From contig JAZDLG010000076.1 in the NCBI GenBank assembly GCA_043802125.1, positions 1-12,750 of the forward strand: a stretch of DNA of 12,750 nt. The letters are read 5' to 3'. Positions 1 through 5,738 of the stretch are shown piece after piece (the stretch's first letter is position 1; every line of letters begins with the position of its first letter). Source of the stretch: Phelpsiimicrobium sp043802125 (GTDB lineage Bacteria > Omnitrophota > Gorgyraeia > Velamenicoccales > Velamenicoccaceae). A program made the position numbers and the translations under genes. A model generated the notes under the pieces. It made no database searches, was not told the origin of the DNA, and was given only the letters and a program-made list of their open reading frames with translations.

Positions 1-1950
1 GCTATAAATAATCTAACTAAAGCCTACGGCAAGAAGACCCTGTTTGCGGCCATCTCCCTTAATATCAACAGGGGTGAGAAGATAGGCCTTATCGGGCCCA
101 ACGGCGTTGGCAAGTCTACTTTATTCCACCTTTTATTAGGAGACTCAGAGCCGTCAGCAGGCACCATCCAGGTTCAGAGAAATGTCCGCATCGGTTACCT
201 TCCTCAGGAGTTAAGCTTTCACTCGGAGTATACGGTTTTGCAGGAGCTGACACAAGGCGATGAGACCATCGTGCGGCTGCGAAAGGAAAAGCACGAGCTG
301 GAAGAAAATAAAGAGGCCGGCTCTTTGCGTTACGGTGAGGTCTTGCACGAATTGGAAGTGTTGGGTTATTTTGAGCTGGAGCACAAGGCTGAAAAAATAC
401 TTATGGGGCTTGGGTTTAAAAAGGCTGATTTCAACAAGCTTATCACGCATATGAGCGGCGGCTGGCAGATGCGCACGTTATTGGCCAAGCTTCTCGTATA
501 TAATTACGACATTCTTCTTTTGGATGAGCCGACCAACTATCTGGACCTGAACGCCGCGTTATGGCTAAAGGATTATTTAAAAAGTTTTGACGGCACGTTT
601 GTCATGATCTCTCATGATAAGGATTTTCTGACTGACGTGACGAATTATACCTTTATTTTAGAGCACGGCACTATTGCCAAGGTCAAAGGCTCCTACGAGC
701 ACTACGAGAGAATAAAAGAAGAGCGGCGCACACACATGGAAAAGAAGTTTCAGGAACAAGAGAAGAAGCGCCTGCAGCTTGAAAAGTTCGTTTCGCGTTT
801 CCACGCGCAGCCTAACAAGGCCGCGGCTGTGCGAAACAAGCGCAAGACTTTAGAAAGGATGGAGGAGGTCATTCTTCCTCCGGACCCGCGCGACAGCATA
901 AGGACTTTCCATTTTCCTCAGACGAGGCCAAGCGGCCAGCGCGTCATAGAACTTGAAAAGATATCTAAAGCTTATGGCCAGCTACAGGTTTATCGCGATT
1001 TTGATTTCCAGATAGAGCGCGGTGAGCGCGCGGTTTTAGCAGGAGAAAACGGCGCCGGGAAATCAACGCTGCTTAAGATCCTATCAGGCGTAATACCCAT
1101 AGATAGCGGCATAAGGACTGTCGGCTACAACGTTGACATAGGTTATTTTTCGCAGACGCGCCTTGATACGCTTAACCCTGAGAATACCGTTTTCAACGAG
1201 GCTTATTCGGCTGTGTCGGGCAATATGTCGCAGGAAGTCATACGCACTATTTTAGGCGCGTTCTTATTCACAGGCGATGACGCGGACAAAATGGTCAGCG
1301 TGCTTTCCGGAGGCGAGAAGAGCCGTTTGAACCTGGCTAAATTTTTGATAAATCCTCCTAACTTCCTTTTGTTAGATGAGCCGACGACACACTTGGACGT
1401 GGACGCGGTGGACGCCCTGATAAGGGCTTTGACCGAATACCAGGGGACAATAGTCTTTATAAGCCATGATATCCACTTTGTCCGTTCTGTTGCCAACGTC
1501 GTCTACGAGGTTTCCGCCGGAGGCGGATCCACCTCCGGTGAAAAAGATGGGCGCGTGCGCAAATTTTATGGAAATTTTGATTATTATCTTGAAAAGAAGA
1601 CAGAATCAGAGGTTGTGTTTGGCCAGGCCAAGACAAGGATCAAAAGCGATGAAGAAAGGAAAGCCAACATTAACAGAGAAAAAGCAAAAGATGATGAGAG
1701 GTCTAAAAGGCAGGACGAGCGCAACCGCAAAGCGCACAATACCGCGTTAGGCTCAACTATCCAAAGGCTTAAAAAAGAAAAAGACGAGCTGCAGCTTGAA
1801 AGCTATGCTAAGGTCCGCGCTTTGGCTGATCAGCGTATATACAGGGAAGAGGAGACTGTGAAAGAATACGGCCGCCGCCTGAAAGATATTGAGAAAAGAA
1901 GCGCTGAAATTGATAAAGAAATCGCAGACCTTGAAAATAAGATCATGTAA
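1..1950 (+). CDS. ABC-F family ATPase (5' end outside window)
   Basis: The frame is open from base 1, so the gene starts upstream; probably only about ten residues are missing. It has two ABC cassettes and no membrane segment, as in ribosome-associated ABC-F proteins. Cassette 1 has Walker A GPNGVGKST (94-120), signature MSGGWQMR (451-474), Walker B ILLLDEP and H-loop ISHDKDF. Cassette 2 has GENGAGKST (1042-1068), LSGGEKSR (1303-1326), LLLDEPTTHLD and ISHDIHF. The cassettes are joined by a charged helical linker with FHAQPNKAAAVRNKRKTLERM, the region that contacts P-site tRNA in known ABC-F factors. The last ~110 residues are a Lys/Glu-rich coiled coil, as in Uup/YdiF-type members. ABC-F factors generally rescue stalled ribosomes or protect them from antibiotics; which applies here cannot be told. 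An unusual Gly/Ser insertion in cassette 2 is described separately. No SD-guided start can be chosen because the true start is outside the window. Confidence 0.93.
   Translation, partial: AINNLTKAYGKKTLFAAISLNINRGEKIGLIGPNGVGKSTLFHLLLGDSEPSAGTIQVQRNVRIGYLPQELSFHSEYTVLQELTQGDETIVRLRKEKHELEENKEAGSLRYGEVLHELEVLGYFELEHKAEKILMGLGFKKADFNKLITHMSGGWQMRTLLAKLLVYNYDILLLDEPTNYLDLNAALWLKDYLKSFDGTFVMISHDKDFLTDVTNYTFILEHGTIAKVKGSYEHYERIKEERRTHMEKKFQEQEKKRLQLEKFVSRFHAQPNKAAAVRNKRKTLERMEEVILPPDPRDSIRTFHFPQTRPSGQRVIELEKISKAYGQLQVYRDFDFQIERGERAVLAGENGAGKSTLLKILSGVIPIDSGIRTVGYNVDIGYFSQTRLDTLNPENTVFNEAYSAVSGNMSQEVIRTILGAFLFTGDDADKMVSVLSGGEKSRLNLAKFLINPPNFLLLDEPTTHLDVDAVDALIRALTEYQGTIVFISHDIHFVRSVANVVYEVSAGGGSTSGEKDGRVRKFYGNFDYYLEKKTESEVVFGQAKTRIKSDEERKANINREKAKDDERSKRQDERNRKAHNTALGSTIQRLKKEKDELQLESYAKVRALADQRIYREEETVKEYGRRLKDIEKRSAEIDKEIADLENKIM
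1511..1544. repeat. 34-bp near-perfect palindrome inside the ABC-F gene
   Basis: Centred on GGATCC (1525-1530). Fourteen of 17 base pairs match, and the inner 22 bp (1517-1538) has one mismatch. All three mismatches (C/A, G/T, C/A) are one transition away from perfect symmetry. In frame it encodes VSAGGGSTSGEK, placed where ABC-F proteins usually have a short turn between the 'VVEV' strand and the 'Y-GNYD-YL' motif, so it looks like an in-frame insertion of a palindromic element. The symmetry is directly visible; the insertion reading rests on remembered family sequences. Confidence 0.65.
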
Positions 1951-1965
1951 ATGACAGATTAAAAA

Positions 1966-1980
1966 GTTACCCCCCCGTCG
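1966..1980. promoter_or_regulatory. C-tract, possible distal CsoR-family operator
   Basis: GTTAC followed by a run of seven C (1970-1976) lies about 80 bp upstream of the csoR promoter. CsoR/RcnR-family repressors bind G/C tracts flanked by TA-rich steps, so this could be a second operator. It could also be chance or part of the 3' end of the ABC-F transcript. No inverted partner is clear. Confidence 0.25.
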
Positions 1981-2049
1981 CAGGTTCGCAAAAATTAACC
2001 AAATAAATCTCTCCTAATCATTTGCAGACAGGGAATTAAATAAAATATC

Positions 2050-2079
2050 TTGACATAGGGGTGGGGGTGGGGGTATCAT
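2050..2079 (+). promoter_or_regulatory. sigma-70-type promoter of the csoR cluster
   Basis: A consensus -35 TTGACA (2050-2055) and a near-consensus -10 TATCAT (2074-2079) are separated by 18 bp. Transcription would start near 2086, just before a perfect AGGAGG ribosome binding site (2087-2092), which lies 8 nt before the csoR ATG. The leader would thus be very short. The spacer is occupied by the G-tract operator, so a bound repressor would block RNA polymerase directly. Confidence 0.72.
2055..2076. promoter_or_regulatory. G-tract operator, probable CsoR-family binding site
   Basis: The promoter spacer reads ATA, then G4-T-G5-T-G5 (2058-2073), then TAT. G-tracts bounded by TA-containing ends are the usual recognition element for the CsoR/RcnR/FrmR family (DUF156), which reads local A-form DNA. 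The first gene downstream encodes such a repressor, so autoregulation with metal-induced release is the simplest reading. The pattern is direct evidence; the binding is inferred. Confidence 0.6.
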
Positions 2080-2100
2080 CTTATTCAGGAGGCCGATATT

Positions 2101-2385
2101 ATGAAGCAGCTTACTACACATGAAGAACAGTTGGAATCTTTAGAGAAAGTTGAGGGTCAAGTACGCGCAATCAAAAAAATGATCATAGAAAAAAGATATT
2201 GCGTGGACATTATTAATCAAATCCTTTCAATCATCGGTGCTTTGAATAAGACGAGGGGGGGAATATTTAAAAAACATATAGAAGGATGCGTGGTGCACGC
2301 GTTCAAAGGAAAATCTGGAAGTGAAAAAAAGAAAAAACTTAATGAGGTGTTAGATTTAGTTACAAAATTCAGGAAAAATGCCTGA
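2101..2385 (+). CDS. csoR: CsoR-type copper-sensing transcriptional repressor
   Basis: This 94-residue all-helical protein belongs to the CsoR/RcnR/FrmR (DUF156) family, recognised by EGQVRAIKKMI near the N-terminus, YCVDIINQI and KKHIEGCV. Cys34, His59 and Cys63 have the same spacing as Cys36, His61 and Cys65, the Cu(I) ligands of Mycobacterium tuberculosis CsoR, and Tyr33 precedes the first Cys as in that protein. RcnR has His at the third position, and FrmR-type sensors lack the full set, so the Cu(I) type fits best. Members bind operator DNA as tetramers and let go when Cu(I) binds. The ATG at 2101 has AGGAGG 8 nt upstream and a promoter-operator before that. It is the first gene of a five-gene cluster and probably regulates it. 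A persulfide-sensing CstR-like role is less likely because the His ligand is present. Confidence 0.88.
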   Translation: MKQLTTHEEQLESLEKVEGQVRAIKKMIIEKRYCVDIINQILSIIGALNKTRGGIFKKHIEGCVVHAFKGKSGSEKKKKLNEVLDLVTKFRKNA

Positions 2386-2409
2386 CGTGTTTAAATGGAG
2401 GGGAGCAAG

Positions 2410-2538
2410 ATGAAAAAGATACAATTGTTTTTATTGTTGTTTGTGTCGGTTTTAGCAATAGCGGGTTGCGCGACCGAAGATTGGAATACAGGTAGTTCCA
2501 CGAGTTCGTCGGGTTACCCCGGCGGCCATCACCATTGA
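2410..2538 (+). CDS. Very small lipoprotein with C-terminal GGHHH
   Basis: This 42-codon reading frame has a strong SD, GGAGGGG (2397-2403), 6 nt before the ATG. The product starts MKKIQLFLLLFVSVLAIAGC, a lysine-positive, hydrophobic signal sequence ending in lipobox IAGC with Cys20 as the expected lipidation site. Cleavage by signal peptidase II would leave only 23 residues: a Ser/Thr/Gly-rich tether ending GYPGGHHH. The three terminal histidines could bind copper or another metal at the membrane surface. I know no named family for it. It sits 24 bp after csoR and 21 bp before the CuA cupredoxin gene, so it is probably co-transcribed. Short size and lack of homologues recalled are the main uncertainty, but the SD, signal and lipobox together argue for a real gene. 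Confidence 0.7.
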   Translation: MKKIQLFLLLFVSVLAIAGCATEDWNTGSSTSSSGYPGGHHH

Positions 2539-2559
2539 TAATCAACAAAAGGAGCTAAG

Positions 2560-2955
2560 ATGAAAAAATTCTTTGCTTTAGCTGTTGGATCATTTTTTTT
2601 CGCATGCATGAGCCCATATTCTTTCGCAAACATTCAAGGCGAAGCTAAGGATCTTGTTTTGTCGGGCAAGGTCGAAAATGGCATAAGAATCATAGAGGTT
2701 AAGGCCTCAAGGTATAAGTTTGAACCTGATCCAATTGTCGTCAAGCTCGGCGAGAAAGTGCATTTTTTGGTCACCAGCACCGATGTAGCCCATGGCCTGG
2801 CCATATCCGAATTTAAGGTCAATGTCAGCGTCTCTGCCGGAGAAACAAAAACATCCGATTTTATTGCGGACAAGAAAGGCGCCTTTCATATATACTGCAG
2901 TGTTTACTGCGGCCCGGGGCATGCCCATATGCACGGCACTCTTGTAATCCAATGA
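2560..2955 (+). CDS. Secreted cupredoxin with CuA-type copper site
   Basis: The 131-residue precursor has a signal peptide (MKKFFALAVG to about Ala23, with SFA before the likely cleavage) and one cupredoxin domain (about 45-131). Ligands of a binuclear CuA centre are all present: His78 in DVAHG, then Cys113-x3-Cys117-x3-His121-x2-Met124 in YCSVYCGPGHAHMHG. This is the arrangement of cytochrome c oxidase subunit II and nitrous oxide reductase; the Glu common in CoxII between the two Cys is replaced (SVY), as N2O reductases also allow. There is no TM hairpin, so it is probably a soluble periplasmic electron carrier. No oxidase subunit I or nosZ is in the window. The SD AAAAGGAG (2547-2554) supports the start. 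The stop overlaps the next gene (ATGA), suggesting coupled translation. Its job may be electron transfer with that membrane protein, or copper delivery. Confidence 0.85.
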   Translation: MKKFFALAVGSFFFACMSPYSFANIQGEAKDLVLSGKVENGIRIIEVKASRYKFEPDPIVVKLGEKVHFLVTSTDVAHGLAISEFKVNVSVSAGETKTSDFIADKKGAFHIYCSVYCGPGHAHMHGTLVIQ

Positions 2956-3683
2956 AAGCATTCTCTATTAAAACCCAATTAATAATCTTTTTGTCCATAT
3001 TTGCGCTTTATTTATCGTTTGTGGACAAAGATGCGTTATTTTTAGTGACGACGCTCGTGGCAATCGCAGGCGCTATGGCGGTTGATTCGGCAATTGAATT
3101 TTTTACTTTTAAAAAATTTATCCTAACCGAAAGTTCCGTCATATCCGGGTTGATCATCGGGTATGTGCTTTCAAATATTTATCCCTGGTGGATATTTTTA
3201 TGGGCATCGGTTTTTGCCATTTGTTCAAAGCACCTGCTTCGCATTCACGAAAAACATTTATTCAACCCGGCTGCATTTGGTATTTTTCTGGCTACGGTGT
3301 TATTGGGGGTTTCCGCGCAGTGGAGAGGGGCCGGTCTCTGGTATATCCTTGTGCCTGCAGGGGTATATTTTGTCTCAAGGATCCGAAAGATAGAAGTCGT
3401 TATAGGCTATGTTGCGGTTTTTATGCTTTTGTTCGGCGCCCAGGCATTCTTTCAAAAAACATCGCTGTTGGATGTATTGATTTACCAGAACTACTTTTTT
3501 ATATTTGTGATGTTGATAGAGCCCAAGACCACACCCGTAACCCGCAAAGGCAAGGTTGTCTTTGGCGCAGCTGTTGCTATATTGGTCTTTATTCTGACGG
3601 CAAGCCGTGTGAAATTTGATGCTGAACTATTGAGCTTGCTCGCGGTTAACGCATTCTCTCTTTTGTTGAATAAATTAAAGTGA
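2952..3683 (+). CDS. RnfD/NqrB-like integral membrane protein
   Basis: This 243-residue polytopic protein has about nine hydrophobic segments. It resembles the NQR2/RnfD family (subunit D of Rnf, subunit B of Na+-NQR): SSVISGLIIGYVL matches the early 'TGLLLG' helix, KHLFNPAAFGIFLA matches the 'NPAM-G' motif, and LIEPKTTPVTRKGKVVFG matches the late '(D/E)P-TSP-T-KGR--FG' motif. It is shorter than typical RnfD, and I find no SGAT-like motif for covalent FMN attachment after the NPAAFG helix, so it may not carry that flavin. No other Rnf/Nqr subunit is in the window. The ATG lies in a 4-bp overlap with the cupredoxin gene, so the two products are likely made together. A role passing electrons between the membrane and the CuA protein is inference; a non-redox role is possible. 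Confidence 0.72.
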   Translation: MKAFSIKTQLIIFLSIFALYLSFVDKDALFLVTTLVAIAGAMAVDSAIEFFTFKKFILTESSVISGLIIGYVLSNIYPWWIFLWASVFAICSKHLLRIHEKHLFNPAAFGIFLATVLLGVSAQWRGAGLWYILVPAGVYFVSRIRKIEVVIGYVAVFMLLFGAQAFFQKTSLLDVLIYQNYFFIFVMLIEPKTTPVTRKGKVVFGAAVAILVFILTASRVKFDAELLSLLAVNAFSLLLNKLK

Positions 3684-3699
3684 AAGGAGTCCACTCAAG

Positions 3700-4401
3700 A
3701 TGATAAAAAAGGTGATTTTGGCTTTTGTATTTCTGTTGCTTTTCAGAGGAGCTGTATTTGCTCAAGCCCCCATTGATCTAAAAGCGGATATTTATTCAAA
3801 ACTCAAATGTTGCGCTTGCGATATGGCTTTTGGCCCTTGCGGTTGTAAAGAAGCTATTGAGATGAAGGCTTATATTGAGGCTTTGATAGACAGCGGAGTT
3901 TCTAAAGACGATATTTTTTATAAGGTGGCAAAAAAGTATTCTTTGCGCGTTATCCTTGATGAGCGCATCAAGGCAAAAATTGAAAAAAAGGTGCTGAAAG
4001 AAGCAGGTGGTAAAGTGCCGAGGATAGCCCTGGAAACTGCCTCTTTTAATTTCGGGGATGCCAGCAAGAAAAAAGGCGCTATTCGTCAAATCTTTAAATT
4101 ATACAATGAAGGCAATTCCAACCTTGTTATTACCAATATCAGGGTTTCTTGTGATTGCGTAATTGCTTCGTTAAAAGCGGGGGATACGAAAAGCCCTGAT
4201 TTTGGCGTGATGGGCGCGCGGGATTCCGGCTGGCAGGCGGTAATTAAACCCGGGAAGTCCGCCGAATTGGAAGTTACCCTGGATTTGGCCCATGTCTCCA
4301 TGGAAGCAGGCAAAAAAGAGGTCAGGGATATTTTTATAACCAGTAACGATCCGCTGAATTCTCAAACTAGCTTGCGGGTTGAGGTTGACGTCAAGGAATA
4401 A
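3700..4401 (+). CDS. Secreted CcmH-like / DUF1573 two-domain protein
   Basis: The 233-residue protein begins with a signal peptide (about 1-21, ending VFA before QAP). Residues ~28-90 resemble CcmH/CycL, the thiol protein that handles apocytochrome c: LKCCACDMAFGPCGC, then helical EMKAYIEALIDSGVSKDDIFYKVAKKYS, matching the CcmH pattern of CxxC followed by 'aGkSddeI--yl--rY'. Cys37-x2-Cys40 would be the CxxC, with extra Cys38, 47 and 49, which could bind metal. Residues ~107-233 fit DUF1573, an Ig-like extracytoplasmic domain: FNFGD, NEGNSNLVITNIRVSCDCV, IKPGKSAELEV and ITSNDP. The SD AAAGGAG (3683-3689) and 16 bp gap tie it to the RnfD-like gene. A thiol-redox or copper-insertion chaperone for the upstream CuA protein is plausible. 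No cytochrome c genes are visible. Confidence 0.75.
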   Translation: MIKKVILAFVFLLLFRGAVFAQAPIDLKADIYSKLKCCACDMAFGPCGCKEAIEMKAYIEALIDSGVSKDDIFYKVAKKYSLRVILDERIKAKIEKKVLKEAGGKVPRIALETASFNFGDASKKKGAIRQIFKLYNEGNSNLVITNIRVSCDCVIASLKAGDTKSPDFGVMGARDSGWQAVIKPGKSAELEVTLDLAHVSMEAGKKEVRDIFITSNDPLNSQTSLRVEVDVKE

Positions 4402-4440
4402 ATTACGATAGGCAAATGGAAAAGATCACTCTTAATATTT

Positions 4441-5469
4441 ATGGTTAAAACTAAAATAATCTGTACTCTGGGCCCGGCATCTAGCAGGGAAGCTGTTCTG
4501 ACTAAGCTAATACGCGCCGGAATGGATGTAGTAAGGTTAAATTTCTCACATGGGAACCTTAAAGAATGCCGCAATAGAATACGACTTATAAAATACCTGA
4601 ATAAAAAATATCGCCGACATATAAGGATATTAGGGGATCTGGAAGGTTATCGCGTAAGGGTCGGGAGGTTTAAAGAAAACAAACCTATACAGGTAAAAAA
4701 GCGACAAATAGTCTGGTTGGCGCAGGGAGATATTCAGGGAGAAGGCAGCGTTATCCCTTTTGATTACAGAGGCCCTTTAAACAAGATAGAAAAAGGCCGG
4801 CATATTTATATAGATGACGGCAGTATAGAGCTGATAGTCGTGGCGCGTGAAAAAACCCGCCTTAAGGCTAGGGTAGCCACTCCGGGACTGATCAAGGAAC
4901 GCAAGGGCATAAATATGCCGGGCGTCCGGCTGGATTTTAAAGGCTTGAGCGCTAACGACAGGAAAGATATAGATTTTTGCTTAAAAAATAAAGTTGATTA
5001 TATAGCTCAATCTTTCGTGAGGAACAAAGAAGATATCCTTATTTTAAGAAGGTATCTTAAAGGTTCTTCACATAAATTAAAGGTTATCGCTAAGATAGAG
5101 AATCGGGAAGGCATTAAAAACATTGATGAGATAATAAAAGTATCTGACGGCATTATGGTCGCGAGGGGCGATATGGGCGTTGCCATTCCTATATATGAAG
5201 TTCCGATAATTCAAAAGGAGATAATAAGAAAATGTAACGACGCCAAGAAGTTTGTCATCACCGCCACGCAAATGTTGGAGAGCATGACGGAAAATATCAG
5301 GCCTACGCGCGCGGAAGTAACCGATGTGGCAAACGCGATCCTTGACGGGACAGATTACGTGATGCTTTCAGCCGAGACGGCGGTCGGCAAACACCCGGCA
5401 GAGTCGGTGGCGATGATGAATGCAATCATTAAATTCACCGAAAGGTCTGCCAAATTTCTGGATTTTTAA
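4441..5469 (+). CDS. pyk: Pyruvate kinase, short form without C-terminal domain
   Basis: The enzyme converts phosphoenolpyruvate and ADP to pyruvate and ATP, the last step of glycolysis. KTKIICTLGPAS opens the protein; RLNFSHG (32-38) supplies Arg32, Asn34 and Ser36; Asp66 starts the nucleotide/metal loop; VIAKIEN carries catalytic Lys218 and metal ligand Glu220; MVARGDMGVAIP carries Asp244; TATQMLESM (274-282) and PTRAEVTDVANAILDGTD complete the barrel. Numbering follows E. coli PykF closely, but that enzyme is ~470 residues and this one ends at 342, lacking the C-terminal regulatory domain. The usual D-T-K-G-P-E-I-R loop reads DLEGYRVR: the Pro is Tyr and the Glu linked to K+ use is Arg71, so K+-independence is possible. 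No in-frame start lies upstream and no clear SD precedes the ATG. It follows the copper cluster by 39 bp with no visible terminator between. Confidence 0.88.
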   Translation: MVKTKIICTLGPASSREAVLTKLIRAGMDVVRLNFSHGNLKECRNRIRLIKYLNKKYRRHIRILGDLEGYRVRVGRFKENKPIQVKKRQIVWLAQGDIQGEGSVIPFDYRGPLNKIEKGRHIYIDDGSIELIVVAREKTRLKARVATPGLIKERKGINMPGVRLDFKGLSANDRKDIDFCLKNKVDYIAQSFVRNKEDILILRRYLKGSSHKLKVIAKIENREGIKNIDEIIKVSDGIMVARGDMGVAIPIYEVPIIQKEIIRKCNDAKKFVITATQMLESMTENIRPTRAEVTDVANAILDGTDYVMLSAETAVGKHPAESVAMMNAIIKFTERSAKFLDF

Positions 5470-5480
5470 CCTATTTGCTA

Positions 5481-5486
5481 TATAAT
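5481..5486 (+). promoter_or_regulatory. Possible -10 element for the atp operon
   Basis: A perfect TATAAT lies 15 bp before the first atp ATG (5502), within an AT-rich junction just after the pyruvate kinase stop. No convincing -35 is found at 16-18 bp upstream. A start from here would give a leader of only about 9 nt without an SD. Hence it is tentative. Confidence 0.3.
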
Positions 5487-5501
5487 TAAAAATAGACGAA
5501 A

Positions 5502-5732
5502 ATGGACCAGGCGTTATATAAACAGGTCAAGATAGTCGGTTTTCTGTCTTTCATACCGGTCGTTCTTTTTTCAGGTCCGCTCATGGGGTATTTCGCGGCT
5601 GATTATTTGATGAAACGGTTCAATTGGGTATCGTGGTTGCCTATTATAGGAGCAGCTCTTGGTTTCGCGGCGAGCGTGGATGAATCCATAAGGATCATAC
5701 GTCTTGTCTTAAAGATAGATAAGTCAGCTTAA
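5502..5732 (+). CDS. atpZ: AtpZ/AtpI-like small membrane protein
   Basis: The 76-residue protein has two predicted membrane helices, about residues 10-34 (VGFLSFIPVVLFSGPLMGYF) and 43-60 (VSWLPIIGAALGFAASVDE). The pattern SGPLMGYFAADYLM, then a short loop with a Trp-Leu-Pro, then a Gly/Ala-rich second helix, fits the AtpZ family (sometimes called F0F1-ATPase gene 1), found at the head of many atp operons. It is not a core subunit; AtpZ with AtpI has been proposed to help c-ring assembly or divalent-cation supply. It opens the operon here, 6 nt before the next gene. No SD is evident at the ATG. Confidence 0.65.
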   Translation: MDQALYKQVKIVGFLSFIPVVLFSGPLMGYFAADYLMKRFNWVSWLPIIGAALGFAASVDESIRIIRLVLKIDKSA

Positions 5733-5738
5733 AATTGC

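Noticed and set aside
2058..2073. Possible G-quadruplex in the csoR promoter
   Set aside because: There are only three long G-runs; the pattern is explained better by a CsoR-family operator placed in the promoter spacer.
2101..2385. Nickel/cobalt (RcnR) or formaldehyde (FrmR) sensor
   Set aside because: The ligand set is Cys-His-Cys, the Cu(I) CsoR pattern; the His at the third position of RcnR is Cys63 here.
2560..2628. Cupredoxin precursor as a lipoprotein (FFAC at residue 16)
   Set aside because: The -3 position is Phe, a poor lipobox, and a better signal peptidase I site (SFA) follows.
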